64,000 nt of DNA from the NCBI RefSeq assembly GCF_900109935.1, contig NZ_FOBV01000002.1, forward strand, positions 372,001 through 436,000, given 5' to 3'. Both the position numbers and the translations under genes were made by a program. This DNA comes from Chryseobacterium taichungense (GTDB taxonomy: Bacteria > Bacteroidota > Bacteroidia > Flavobacteriales > Weeksellaceae). Below the pieces are notes generated by a model, which was given only the letters and a program-made list of their open reading frames with translations, was not told where the DNA came from and did no database searches. Positions 1 through 8,836 of this stretch are shown here, in pieces. Position 1 is the stretch's first letter, and the number at the start of each line of letters is the position of its first letter.

Positions 1-50
1 TGGAAACCCATGAAAAAATGGCCTGGATGCTGCGCTCACATTTAAAATAA
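1..50 (+). CDS. dps: Dps-family ferritin-like protein, C-terminal end only
   Basis: The window opens inside a gene. The frame starting at base 3 reads ETHEKMAWMLRSHLK and stops with TAA at 48-50. The H-E-K-x-A-W-M-L-R-S pattern is typical of the last helix of Dps-type DNA-binding ferritin-like proteins, which oxidise and store iron and protect DNA in starvation. Only 15 residues are visible, so the family call rests on this motif alone. The next gene starts 4 bp later, so the two may be co-transcribed. Confidence 0.55.
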   Translation, partial: ETHEKMAWMLRSHLK

Positions 51-54
51 AAAT

Positions 55-720
55 ATGGAAGTAAAAACCAATATAGGCTTTGTAACGTTACTCCTGACCA
101 TGATTGCCGGATATTGTGATACGGTAACTTTCGTATCTGCAGATGCCGTTTTTTCTGCTCACGTTACCGGCAACTTTATTGTATTTGCCTACCAGCTGAT
201 AAAAGGATCTGAACTAAATGCATGGGTAAAGCTGTTGACTTTCCCCGTATTTATTATGGCTGTGATTACGGGCGGAAGAATGGCGTACAGATTTACCAAT
301 CATTATTCCATTATGTTTTGGGAAGGATTGCTGTTGTTGTTGAGCGGAATTTTTGTAGCCGTATTTACGTATCTGGGAATTTTTGAAAAATGGATGATGT
401 ATGCCGTAGCCATGGCTGCAGTCTTTGCCATGGGATTACAGAATTCATTTGGAAAACTCTATGCTAAAGAAACATATGGCCCAACAACCATGATGACCGG
501 GAATGTGACGCAGGCTTCTCTCGATTTCGGGAATTTATTAAGAAATGGATTTAAAGACCCTGATGCTACAGCCAGTCTGAAAAAACAGATGGTAACAATC
601 TTTGGCTTTCTTACTGGGTGTTTTCTGGGGGCATTTGCCGGAAAGCAATTCGGATTGGTTACCCTTATTGCTCCGGGAATAGGAATGCTGATCTGCTATT
701 TTTATCACCGGAAAATTTAG
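55..720 (+). CDS. YoaK/DUF1275-family integral membrane protein
   Basis: A 221-residue hydrophobic protein with about six predicted membrane segments. The N-terminal stretch (GYCDTVTFV near residue 20, then AHVTGNF near residue 36) and the later GLQNSFGK and MMTGNVTQ motifs (about residues 125-155) match the YoaK/DUF1275 family. Its biochemical role is unknown; transport or membrane stress has been suggested for relatives. It begins 4 bp after the Dps stop, which suggests a shared transcript. Length is normal for the family and no defect is seen. Confidence 0.8.
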   Translation: MEVKTNIGFVTLLLTMIAGYCDTVTFVSADAVFSAHVTGNFIVFAYQLIKGSELNAWVKLLTFPVFIMAVITGGRMAYRFTNHYSIMFWEGLLLLLSGIFVAVFTYLGIFEKWMMYAVAMAAVFAMGLQNSFGKLYAKETYGPTTMMTGNVTQASLDFGNLLRNGFKDPDATASLKKQMVTIFGFLTGCFLGAFAGKQFGLVTLIAPGIGMLICYFYHRKI

Positions 721-766
721 CTTTAAAAATAAAAAATTAAACAGCATAATGAATTATCTTTAAAAA

Positions 767-3052
767 ATGAATCTCACTGCTCCCATATCTGTAAGAAAAT
801 TTATACGCATCTTATGCCTGGTATTGTTGTTATTGCTTGGAAATATCCGGGTGACAGCACAGTCTAATGTTGATCCGCAGCAATTGGAAAAGAAAATTGC
901 CAACGCAGCAGATGATCATCAGAAGGTCGAATTACTGATTACTTTAAGCAGTTATTATCTCAATAAGCCGGGAGAGGAAAAAGCAGATATTGAGGAAGCG
1001 GAGCGTCTTAATCTTCAGGCCGGAAAATTAAGTACGATCTTAAAATATAAAACCGGAACAGGAAAGGTAATGCTTCTTAGTGCACAAATTAACAGAGAAA
1101 AAGGGGAGCGGGAAAAAGCATTAAAACTAACAAACCAGGCACTTGCTTACGCAAAAAGAAATAATCTGCCTGTAATCACTGCTGATACCTATAAAGAACT
1201 TTGTGCTTATAAAGGCTATGAGAGGCCAGATATAGAGCAAAAAGTAAAATATCTGGAGTTGGCAATTCCACTGTATAGAAAGGGGCGGGCTGTTAAAAAA
1301 GAAGCAGATGCTTTAAAAGATCTTGCCGATTATTATGGACTTTTAGAGCAGAATCAAAAAGCATTAGGTCTTCTTGAAAATGCTGTTAGTCTATATAAGT
1401 CGATAGGTTTCAAAGAACTTCAGGGCGTTTATACGTTAATGTCGGGTAATTACGGATTATTGCAAAATGCACAATTATCTTTGCAATATGCATTGTTGGC
1501 AGAAAAAACGGCAGAAGAAGTTCAGGATCAGAGTTACCAGTGGTGTACGATTTACAACCATCTCGGTCTTGCTTATTATGACCTTCTTAAGTTTGATCTT
1601 GCTTTTGCCAATTTTGAAAAAGCTCTGAATATAGCGTTGGAAAATAAAAATATTGGTGATGTGAATGCCATTACCTATAACCTTGCGTCGCTTTACTGTC
1701 ACAAGAAAAACTACAAGGCAGCCTTGCGCACATTAAAACGTACGGAAAAGAATTTTCCTCCTACAGACGAAATCACCAAAATACGCCAGCTTTTTATATT
1801 CGCAGTATCATATTCTATGCTTAAAGAAACGGAGAAGGCGAGACCGTACTATGAGCAGCTGTTGAAAAAATACAATGAATCTGATTTGGGTCTGTTTTAT
1901 AAACTTACAGGAATCATTATTTACTTACAGCAATCTGGTCAGCCCGAAAAAACATATGCTTATCTCGAAAAATTCAGAAAATTTGCTGAGGAGTCGAATA
2001 ACCTTGTCTTTTATTCGCAGATCGAGCTTCTGGCTTTTCAGTCTGATCAGGCCAGTAAGAAATATGAATCTGCTATTAAGCATTTAAAGCAGCATCAGGT
2101 ATATAAAGACTCTATCTTTAATTTAGAGAAACTTAAACAATCTACTGCGCTGGAACTTCAGTTTGAAACCGAAAAGAAAGATAAGAATATCAAATTGCTG
2201 AGACAGCAGGGGAAACTCCAGGAAGCTAAAATTCAAAACGAAAAAGTGATACGCTATGTCTTCATCGGCAGTATCATTGTCCTTATCCTTTTTGCTGCGC
2301 TTCTTTACAACCGTTCAAGGCTTAAAAACCGTGCAAATAAGAAGCTGGAACTGAAACGTCAGCAGATCGATGAGCAGAACGAGCAGTTGAAAAAACTTCT
2401 CAGTGAAAAAGAATGGCTGCTGAAAGAGATTCATCACCGGGTCAAAAATAATTTGCAGATCGTGATCAGTCTTCTGAACACTCAATCTGCTTATCTTGAT
2501 AATGAAGATGCTTTAATGGCGATTCAGAACAGTCAGCACAGAATGCATGCCATGTCGCTGATCCATCAGAAACTCTACCAGTCTGATAATCTGGCAACCA
2601 TTGATATGTCATGGTATATCTACGAGCTGATCAATTATATCAAGGAATGCTATTCATCAGAAAAAAATATCAGTTTTGTAATGGATATTGACAAGATATT
2701 TCTTGATGTTGCTCAGGCGGTTCCGCTGGGACTTATTCTTAATGAGGCGGTAAACAATACGATCAAATATGCATTTCCCGAAAGCAGAAAAGGGGAGGTT
2801 CAGGTTTCATTTAAAAATATGGAAAAAGATCATTACAAGCTAATCATTTCTGATAACGGAATAGGCCTTCCTGATGGTTTTGATATTGATGAAACAGAAT
2901 CTCTAGGGATGAATCTCATGCGAGGTCTTACCGATCAGCTGGACGGAAATTTTACCCTTGAAAGTAAAAACGGGTTAAAAATAATAATCAATTTTAGAAA
3001 AAATACAGATATCGATGATCAGCATACAGACTTTGATATCGTAACAGAATAA
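767..3052 (+). CDS. TPR-containing sensor histidine kinase (HisKA_2 type)
   Basis: 761 residues. An N-terminal hydrophobic segment (about 10-31) resembles a signal peptide. TPR-like helical repeats fill about residues 40-440. A membrane segment lies at about 497-515, followed by a coiled linker (520-548) and a HisKA_2 dimerisation domain with EIHHRVKNN, phosphoacceptor His556 or His557. The HATPase domain has the N box LNEAVNN (about 658-664) and the G1 box DNGIG (696-700). The TPR region is probably periplasmic and senses an unknown signal. The stop overlaps the next start by one base (TAATG), so kinase and regulator are translationally coupled and almost certainly partners. Confidence 0.9.
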   Translation: MNLTAPISVRKFIRILCLVLLLLLGNIRVTAQSNVDPQQLEKKIANAADDHQKVELLITLSSYYLNKPGEEKADIEEAERLNLQAGKLSTILKYKTGTGKVMLLSAQINREKGEREKALKLTNQALAYAKRNNLPVITADTYKELCAYKGYERPDIEQKVKYLELAIPLYRKGRAVKKEADALKDLADYYGLLEQNQKALGLLENAVSLYKSIGFKELQGVYTLMSGNYGLLQNAQLSLQYALLAEKTAEEVQDQSYQWCTIYNHLGLAYYDLLKFDLAFANFEKALNIALENKNIGDVNAITYNLASLYCHKKNYKAALRTLKRTEKNFPPTDEITKIRQLFIFAVSYSMLKETEKARPYYEQLLKKYNESDLGLFYKLTGIIIYLQQSGQPEKTYAYLEKFRKFAEESNNLVFYSQIELLAFQSDQASKKYESAIKHLKQHQVYKDSIFNLEKLKQSTALELQFETEKKDKNIKLLRQQGKLQEAKIQNEKVIRYVFIGSIIVLILFAALLYNRSRLKNRANKKLELKRQQIDEQNEQLKKLLSEKEWLLKEIHHRVKNNLQIVISLLNTQSAYLDNEDALMAIQNSQHRMHAMSLIHQKLYQSDNLATIDMSWYIYELINYIKECYSSEKNISFVMDIDKIFLDVAQAVPLGLILNEAVNNTIKYAFPESRKGEVQVSFKNMEKDHYKLIISDNGIGLPDGFDIDETESLGMNLMRGLTDQLDGNFTLESKNGLKIIINFRKNTDIDDQHTDFDIVTE

Positions 3053-4404
3053 TGAAAGAAAAAATTTTAATTGTAGAAGATGAATTTATTGTGGCCAATG
3101 ATCTTAAACTTATGCTCAAAAAAGCAGGATATCAGGTCACAGGAATTGCATCTTCTGTGGTGCAGGCAAGGAAGTCTATTGCAGAGAAGAGACCGGATTG
3201 GGTACTGATTGACATTATGCTTAAGGGTGATCTTACAGGCATTGATCTCGCTTGGGAATTGAGGAAAATCAATTTACCTTTTCTCTATATTTCTGCCAAT
3301 ACCAATCAGTCTGTCCTTGAGGCAGTAAAGGAAACACAGCCGTACGGATTCATGGTTAAGCCTTTCCGCGAACGCGACCTCATCGTAATGCTGGATATTG
3401 CGAAATACCGCTTTGATATTGAAAAAGGTTCAGATGATAGTCCGGAAGTTTCGGGGACACAGGAAATTGAAGGTATTATCGGCAAAAGCAAACTACTTCA
3501 GGATGTTGTTGAAAAAATAAGAGTGGTAGCTCCAACAGATACTTCTGTTCTTGTCGTAGGTGAGAGTGGTACCGGAAAAGAAAAGGTTGCCCATGCGGTA
3601 CATGATCTTTCAGAAAGAAACCATAACCCGATTGTAATTGTAAACTGTGCGGCGTTGCCACATTCCCTCATCGAATCGGAGCTTTTTGGGCATGAGAAAG
3701 GAAGCTTTACAGGTGCCAATACCATGAGAATCGGAAAATTTGAGCAAGCTAACGGCGGGACGATATTTCTTGATGAAATAGGAGAGCTCCCTCTTGACTC
3801 TCAGGTTAAACTGTTGCGGGTTTTGCAGGAAAAAGAAATTGAACGTCTCGGAGGAAATAAAACCATAAAAGTGAATGTCAGGGTTGTTGCAGCCACCAAC
3901 CGTTCGCTGGAAAAAGAAGTGGCAGAAGGAAGATTCAGGCTGGATTTATATTATCGTCTGAATGTATTCCCGATCGAACTGCCTCCTTTAAGGGAACGGA
4001 AAGAAGACATCGAACTGCTTGCGCATTTTTTCCTGAAAAAATATGCGGCTGCTTCAAAACGGAATATCAACTCAATAAGTGCAAAAGCAACCGAACAACT
4101 TCTCAATTATTCGTGGCCGGGAAATATCAGAGAACTTGAACATCTCATCGAAAGAAGCGTTCTTCTCACGCGGACATCGGAAATTGAAAGCTTTGATCTT
4201 CCCAAAATACAGGAAGAACAAACCGGATCTTCAGGAATATTGAAATCCATGGAGGAAATGGAAAGGGATCACATTATGAATGCCCTGGAAAGCAGCGGTG
4301 GAAAAGTCTCCGGATTCGGAGGAGCGGCAGAGCTTTTAAAAATGCAGCCCCAAACGTTGTATTCTAAAATGAAAAAACTGGGAATTGACAAAGGCTACAG
4401 ATAA
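3052..4404 (+). CDS. NtrC-type response regulator (REC-AAA+-Fis HTH)
   Basis: 450 residues in the classic order. The receiver domain has the acidic pair Glu9-Asp10, phosphoacceptor Asp54 and Lys103. The AAA+ domain (about 140-375) has Walker A GESGTGKE at 170-177 and the sigma-54 contact loop GSFTGA at 217-222, a mild variant of GAFTGA. A Fis-like HTH fills about 400-445 (GAAELLKM..TLYSKMKKLG). Proteins of this kind activate sigma-54 RNA polymerase from enhancer sites. Its kinase is the overlapping upstream gene. Target promoters are not obvious nearby. Confidence 0.92.
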   Translation: MKEKILIVEDEFIVANDLKLMLKKAGYQVTGIASSVVQARKSIAEKRPDWVLIDIMLKGDLTGIDLAWELRKINLPFLYISANTNQSVLEAVKETQPYGFMVKPFRERDLIVMLDIAKYRFDIEKGSDDSPEVSGTQEIEGIIGKSKLLQDVVEKIRVVAPTDTSVLVVGESGTGKEKVAHAVHDLSERNHNPIVIVNCAALPHSLIESELFGHEKGSFTGANTMRIGKFEQANGGTIFLDEIGELPLDSQVKLLRVLQEKEIERLGGNKTIKVNVRVVAATNRSLEKEVAEGRFRLDLYYRLNVFPIELPPLRERKEDIELLAHFFLKKYAAASKRNINSISAKATEQLLNYSWPGNIRELEHLIERSVLLTRTSEIESFDLPKIQEEQTGSSGILKSMEEMERDHIMNALESSGGKVSGFGGAAELLKMQPQTLYSKMKKLGIDKGYR

Positions 4405-4423
4405 ATCCCGGCGATTCAATAGG

Positions 4424-4522
4424 AGCGGACTTTAGTCCGCTTATCATTAAACAAAAAATAAAGGCTTTAGCCGAAACATCCATTCAAAACAATTCACTTA
4501 TTCAATAAGCGAGGCATTGCCT
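4424..4522. repeat. Cluster of three short intergenic palindromes
   Basis: Three hairpin-forming palindromes sit in the 151-bp gap: AGCGGAC-TTTA-GTCCGCT at 4424-4441, GGCTTTAGCC at about 4463-4472, and AGGCATTGCCT at 4512-4522. They are more GC-rich than their surroundings and none is followed by a clear T-run, so they look like repetitive intergenic elements rather than one terminator. They could still attenuate transcription or stabilise RNA ends. Confidence 0.55.
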
Positions 4523-4555
4523 ATATATTATTATCAACATTAAATCATATCTATT

Positions 4556-5194
4556 ATGGAAAAAGAAACCGTACGAATCGAAGGCTTCAGTGATGCCGTT
4601 TTTGCTATTGCCATTACACTTTTAGTGCTGGATCTTCATATGCCGGAAGAAAATTCTGTGAAAAACAGCAATGATCTGCTCATCTTTCTTAAAAACCAAT
4701 GGCCGGCATTTCTGGCTTTTTTCCTTTCGTTCTTCAGTATTTTTATCATGTGGGTCAATCATCATAAGATTTTCAAACAGATCTACAGCCGCAATTCAGG
4801 AATCATGTTTGCCAATGGATTGATTCTCTTTCTGGTTTCTGCTGTTTCATATCCTACCTCTCTGCTGGCGAGATTCTTTAATGGTGAAGCTTCCTCTGTC
4901 GTTGTAGGAATTTATACAGGAACATTCGTACTGATCAACCTGGCGTATAATCTGCTCTGGTTTCTGGCAAGCCGTAATAAAACGCTTCTTCGTCCCGGAA
5001 TTAGCGATGTAGCAATACGGAAGATCCAAAACAATTATTTGTATGGATTTCCGATTTACCTAATCGCCCTAATATTCTCATTCATTGTTCCTGCTGTGGC
5101 ACTTATTCTTATTTTAGGACTTTGGATTTTCTGGGCACTATCCTCCGGAAAAATAGAAATGGGAATTAAAAAAGAGCTGGAAACTGAAATTTGA
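4556..5194 (+). CDS. TMEM175/DUF1211-family membrane protein
   Basis: 212 residues with about six hydrophobic segments. The first helix carries the family signature: Phe11-Ser12-Asp13 in EGFSDAVFAIAITLLVLDL. In characterised TMEM175 proteins the FSD motif region lines a potassium-selective pore; bacterial members have one six-helix unit and assemble as tetramers. The role in this organism is inferred, not shown. The gene converges with the downstream regulator gene; a TTAATAT/ATATTAA inverted repeat lies in the 20-bp gap. Confidence 0.85.
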   Translation: MEKETVRIEGFSDAVFAIAITLLVLDLHMPEENSVKNSNDLLIFLKNQWPAFLAFFLSFFSIFIMWVNHHKIFKQIYSRNSGIMFANGLILFLVSAVSYPTSLLARFFNGEASSVVVGIYTGTFVLINLAYNLLWFLASRNKTLLRPGISDVAIRKIQNNYLYGFPIYLIALIFSFIVPAVALILILGLWIFWALSSGKIEMGIKKELETEI

Positions 5195-5214
5195 CGTTTA
5201 ATATTTAAAAGATA

Positions 5215-6798
5215 TTAATCTTTATTCTTAAAATAATGTTGCTTATGAATACCAAGCTTCTGCATTTTTGAGATCAGCGTAGTCGATGGGAGCCCCAGCA
5301 ATACTGCTGCGCCCTGCTTCCCGGAAATCCGGCCGTTGCACTTTTCAACAACCTTCAGGATATGTTCTTTTTCGATTTGCTGAAGCGTCTTGATCTGCCA
5401 TTCCTGCGAGTTTTCCTGTTGAAGATCAGGAATTTTTGGAAAAGTCATTTCCTTTATAATATTTTCTTTTGCGGTGATGATGCTTCTCTGAACCATATTT
5501 TCAAGTTCGCGGATATTTCCCGGCCAGGGATTGCGACACATTTCCTGCAGCACTTTCTGTGAAAATCCGGTGATTTTTTTTCCGGTTTTTTTATCATGCT
5601 TTTCCAGGAAATGGGCTGCCAGAAGCGGAATATCTTCTTTTCGTTTCCTTAAAGGAGGCAGTTCGATCGGGAATACATTCAGACGATAATACAGATCACT
5701 TCTGAATTTCCCGGCAGCAACCTCTTTCTCAAGATTCCTGTTGGTTGCAGCAATGATCCTCACATTTACTCTGATCCTTTGACTTCCTCCGATCCTCTCC
5801 ACTTCTTTTTCCTGCAGTACCCGAAGCAGCCTTCCCTGAAGCTCCAGCGGAAGCTCACCGATCTCATCTAAAAAAATCGTGCTGTTATTGGCAAGTTCAA
5901 ATTTTCCTTTGCGCTGTTCCGTTGCCCCCGTAAAGCTTCCTTTCTCATGTCCGAAAAGCTCCGATTCGATGAGGTTGGAGGGGATGGCCGCACAATTAAT
6001 CCTGATCATTTTTTTATGCGACGAAGACGAAAGATCATGGATCGCCTGTGCAATCAGTTCTTTTCCGGTGCCTGTTTCTCCATAGATCAAAACTCCTGAT
6101 TGTGAAGGAGCAACCTGAGAGATCTGCTCATAAATATCCTGCATTACGGCACTTTCTCCGATGATTCCGTTAAAACCTTTCTTAACTTTTATTTCCTGCA
6201 CCTCATCATTTTCCGCTTCATGAGGGATCTTTACGGAACCTGCCATCATGAAGATCCGGATGATACGTACACTGACAGCCAGCTGGGTGGAAATAGCAGT
6301 CAATATTCTTTCCGGAACATCATCTGAAGTCATATAATTTTTATAAAGAAAAAATACAATGCTTTCATGATCATGTAGCGAAGGGAGGGCAATACCGACC
6401 GCCATACGCATTCCTGTGTTTTTTGACGAAAGGAATGAGGCGATTTCCTGATCTTTTTTCTCACTGAAATGTCTAAGATCAAAAAGAACAGGCTCTGCAG
6501 AGCGCAGGCATTGTGCAATGATTTCATCTTTCGCAAGGTATACATGATCTCCATGAAGTTTATTTGCTGCAGCACTGCTGTGAAAGACCTTAAAACCTTT
6601 GTCATCTTTATCGCAGTTCAGCAAAATAATTTCATCATAATTCAGAATTGGCTTACAATGGTTCTGTAGAGCAATGCCGAATTGGGAACGGTCCAACGCC
6701 TTAGAAAGTGCCACGTTGATAGCCGATATGCTCAACTGCTCTTTTTGCATTTCCTGAAGTCTTTTGGTAAGTAAGCGATTCTGATCAGATGTATCCAT
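5215..6798 (-). CDS. GAF-domain sigma-54-type transcriptional activator
   Basis: 527 residues: an N-terminal GAF-like sensory domain (about 25-185), an AAA+ domain (about 210-440) with Walker A GETGTGKE at 240-247 and sigma-54 loop GSFTGA at 287-292, and a C-terminal Fis-like HTH (about 485-520). There is no receiver domain, so activity is probably set by a small ligand in the GAF domain rather than by phosphorylation. Its AAA+ domain closely resembles the response regulator at 3052-4404, suggesting duplication. Two AT-rich palindromes lie upstream (6947-7010). The regulon is unknown. Confidence 0.88.
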   Translation of the reverse strand: MDTSDQNRLLTKRLQEMQKEQLSISAINVALSKALDRSQFGIALQNHCKPILNYDEIILLNCDKDDKGFKVFHSSAAANKLHGDHVYLAKDEIIAQCLRSAEPVLFDLRHFSEKKDQEIASFLSSKNTGMRMAVGIALPSLHDHESIVFFLYKNYMTSDDVPERILTAISTQLAVSVRIIRIFMMAGSVKIPHEAENDEVQEIKVKKGFNGIIGESAVMQDIYEQISQVAPSQSGVLIYGETGTGKELIAQAIHDLSSSSHKKMIRINCAAIPSNLIESELFGHEKGSFTGATEQRKGKFELANNSTIFLDEIGELPLELQGRLLRVLQEKEVERIGGSQRIRVNVRIIAATNRNLEKEVAAGKFRSDLYYRLNVFPIELPPLRKRKEDIPLLAAHFLEKHDKKTGKKITGFSQKVLQEMCRNPWPGNIRELENMVQRSIITAKENIIKEMTFPKIPDLQQENSQEWQIKTLQQIEKEHILKVVEKCNGRISGKQGAAVLLGLPSTTLISKMQKLGIHKQHYFKNKD

Positions 6799-6946
6799 TG
6801 CCCTCGATTGAAAGGTTAAAGATAATGAAATTGCTTTTTATTTGACAGCATTGAAGCCGAAAGAGTAGATTAAGAGCCTGTGAAATTTTATCTAATAATC
6901 CTCTGGAATTCTACTTAATGTGCTTTATCCAAATAAACAAAGTTTA

Positions 6947-7010
6947 TTCTTAACATTAAGAAATTTAGTTTATTAAGCGAGAAAAAAATAAGAAATCAAT
7001 TAATTGATTT
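6947..7010. other. AT-rich palindromes in the 406-bp gap 6799-7204
   Basis: The gap upstream of the GAF activator holds no gene I can support. It has two perfect palindromes: TTCTTAA-CA-TTAAGAA at 6947-6962 and the 18-bp AAATCAATTAATTGATTT at 6993-7010. They could be operators for the activator gene or for a transcript started here. In DNA this AT-rich such palindromes also arise by chance, hence the low confidence. Confidence 0.3.
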
Positions 7011-7146
7011 AAATTAAGTTAATTAGAAAATTAAACCTTAATTCCTTAATGTTAAAATATATTTAGAATTTAAATACGCTCAAAATATATTATATCATTA
7101 ATTATTTGTAGCAGTAACATCAGAATATTTTATAGTAATAAAGAAC

Positions 7147-7177
7147 CACAAAAAAGAGATGGAAATTTCCACCTCTT
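7147..7177 (-). terminator. Rho-independent terminator of the 7205-7897 gene
   Basis: The stem TGGAAATTTCCA (7160-7171), extended past one mismatch by AAGAG/CTCTT, is followed on the minus strand by TTTTTTGTGG. It lies 28 bp beyond the stop of the minus-strand gene, as expected for its terminator. Confidence 0.75.
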
Positions 7178-7204
7178 GTTGTTGATTTTTAGTTCGGAAT
7201 GAAG

Positions 7205-7897
7205 TTATTTCTTTTCATGATCCGCAACTGTAGAGTTTTTTGCCGCTTTTACCAATTCATTGATGTCTGCATAGAACAGTTCCCAACCGGTGACATCTTT
7301 CATTACCGTAATGAAATTGATATAAGATCTTAAGGCTTTTTCCAGATCTTTACGGATCGAAGAAGCACTTTTCATGTTTCGGAGATTTGCATTTGCTCCT
7401 GCTTGTTCTGCAAATATCTGTTCAAATACGTCCTGTTTAGACTTCATTTCATTAAATGCAGGAAGTAAAGACAGTGCATTCAGCTTCTGAATATTTTCCG
7501 GCTTCTCAAGGTCTTCGATTAATTTTTTCATTTGGGCGGTTTGAGAAGAGTAGCTCATTTTGTCCAGACTCAAATCATATAGTTTAAAGATCTGGTACAG
7601 GTCTTCTGCAAACTGGTAATTAGATAACGAGGGCATTTTTCTGTATCCGTCAAGGAAATTTTTTAATGCCCTGAAACTAACGTCCCTATCCCTGTCTGCG
7701 CTTGCGACATCAGTTCCTTTACCACTGTAAGTAGATTTTGTATAAACAGCATCATACTCTGTATAGACTTTTTTAAGTTCGGAAAGTAGGGGATGATTGG
7801 AGATTACTGCATATTTTCCCAAATCGGAAGTTGTAATCGTTCTCTGTACCAAGGTAGCCAGGTCTTTTGTATTTAAATCTGACAATGTAATTCTCAT
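7205..7897 (-). CDS. Hypothetical protein, possibly DUF6261-like
   Basis: 230 residues, soluble and mostly helical, with no signal peptide or membrane segment. It starts MRITLSDLNTKDLATLV and continues with long amphipathic helices, a basic and acidic middle and a C-terminal YINFITVMKDVTGWELFY region. The layout resembles the Bacteroidota DUF6261 family of about 230 to 250 residues, but I cannot confirm this by eye. No catalytic motif is visible. It is a single-gene unit with its own terminator; the region upstream of its start holds the 41-bp tandem repeats. Confidence 0.6.
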   Translation of the reverse strand: MRITLSDLNTKDLATLVQRTITTSDLGKYAVISNHPLLSELKKVYTEYDAVYTKSTYSGKGTDVASADRDRDVSFRALKNFLDGYRKMPSLSNYQFAEDLYQIFKLYDLSLDKMSYSSQTAQMKKLIEDLEKPENIQKLNALSLLPAFNEMKSKQDVFEQIFAEQAGANANLRNMKSASSIRKDLEKALRSYINFITVMKDVTGWELFYADINELVKAAKNSTVADHEKK

Positions 7898-7971
7898 AAC
7901 ATCTGCGTTTTAATTGTGAATACTTATTAAATTTTAAGGTTTAAATATAAATAAATTGCCATTTCAAACCA

Positions 7972-8176
7972 AATCTGTTGGTTTAGAATAAAACAGTTTG
8001 CCGTTTCTTCCTATTCTGGCAGATTAGACTTTCCCGGAGTGCTGATTTAATTTAATCTGTCAGTTTAGACTCTCACAGTTCTCTGTTTTTGTTTAATCTG
8101 GTAGTTTAGACTAAAACGGAGTCCTGATTTTGTTTAAACTGATGGTTTGAAATGAAATGGAAAACGGGTTGGCATT
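7972..8176. repeat. Five-unit 41-bp degenerate tandem repeat
   Basis: Units begin at 7972, 8013, 8054, 8095 and 8136, each exactly 41 bp apart. The unit heads are AATCTGTTGGTTTAGAA, ATTCTGGCAGATTAGACT, AATCTGTCAGTTTAGACT, AATCTGGTAGTTTAGACT and AAACTGATGGTTTGAAA; the tails share a weaker GGAGTCCTGATTTTGTTT core. Units 3 and 4 are the best preserved, units 1 and 5 the most diverged. The array fills most of the 397-bp gap (7898-8294) between divergent genes. Forty-one bp is close to four helical turns, so each unit presents the same face. Confidence 0.8.
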
Positions 8177-8294
8177 ACAATGTCTTTGACTCATTTCGCT
8201 CGTGCCAGCATTGAGAAGCGTTAAAAAAAGTTATTTTTTTATCAGCTAATAAATTTATTTGTTCTTTTGTATAGTTTTAAACCAAATAATAGAA

Positions 8295-8642
8295 ATGAAT
8301 AAAAAATTAAAACTTTTGGGAGCATTTTTACTGTTGCTTTGTTCACAGCAAATTTTCTCTCAACAGCAGACAGATGATGATCAATTGAGATTCAAAGGTG
8401 ATAATGCCAAAAGAAATTTAAAAGATAAAACAACTGTTTTTACAGGAAATGTTTCTTTATCATCAAAGAATATTAGTTTTGAAAATGCAGAAAAGGTAAT
8501 TGTTGATGAAACGACAAATGAAGTGAAAATTTATAAGCCACAGAATTTTAAGATTATTCACGTAGAAGGCTTATCCAAAACAGGAAAAAATCCTGAAGAG
8601 GTAATTATTTATAATACCAAAACAAAAACAGTTTCGATATAA
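8295..8642 (+). CDS. Small secreted OstA/LptA-like protein
   Basis: I chose the ATG at 8295 because it begins a normal signal peptide (MNKKLKLLGAFLLLLCSQQIFS, cut near residue 22); an in-frame ATG at 8259 would add twelve residues ahead of it. The mature 93 residues (TTVFTGNVSLSSKNISFENAEKV, then VDETTNEVKIYKP) show the short alternating strands of OstA-like periplasmic domains, which in LptA carry lipopolysaccharide. The protein is much shorter than LptA, so its role is unclear. Its 3' end lies in the 140-bp direct repeat at 8601-8740. Confidence 0.6.
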   Translation: MNKKLKLLGAFLLLLCSQQIFSQQQTDDDQLRFKGDNAKRNLKDKTTVFTGNVSLSSKNISFENAEKVIVDETTNEVKIYKPQNFKIIHVEGLSKTGKNPEEVIIYNTKTKTVSI

Positions 8643-8740
8643 TTTTATTAAATATAAAAACAAAAAAACCTGCCCAATGGCAGGTTTAACTATGTAAAAT
8701 ATCTAATGTCCTGATTTTGCATCTGCATATTGCTTTACAT
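8601..8740. repeat. 140-bp direct repeat, copy A (left of RAYT unit)
   Basis: This copy holds the real 3' end of the OstA-like gene (to 8642), the hairpin AAACCTGCC-CAAT-GGCAGGTTT (8666-8687), and a dead copy of the last codons of the sugar transporter gene (minus strand, HVKQYADAKSGH then stop, 8702-8740). It differs from copy B at 9488-9627 by about six changes including two single-base indels. Confidence 0.9.
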
Positions 8741-8747
8741 ATCTTTC

Positions 8748-8773
8748 GCTAGCGCGAGCGTCCCGCTCGTGCT
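8748..8773 (+). repeat. REP-like palindrome, left end of RAYT unit
   Basis: Begins GCTAGCGCGAGCGTCCCGCT and ends CGTGCT; the core CGAGCG-TCC-CGCTCG folds into a GC-rich hairpin, striking in this AT-rich DNA. Such palindromes next to a RAYT gene are the expected substrate of the enzyme. Confidence 0.8.
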
Positions 8774-8836
8774 AAAATATTCATTATACTTTTAATAAAG
8801 TTTCCTGACTATATTATATATTTACGAAAAATACAA

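Noticed and set aside
7972..8176. 41-bp repeat array considered as CRISPR
   Set aside because: The whole unit, not only a repeat part, is shared between copies; there are no unique spacers and no cas genes.
8205..8222. CGCTCGTGCCAGC fragment as an extra REP
   Set aside because: Only half of the palindrome is present; there is no hairpin, so chance or a degraded remnant cannot be separated.
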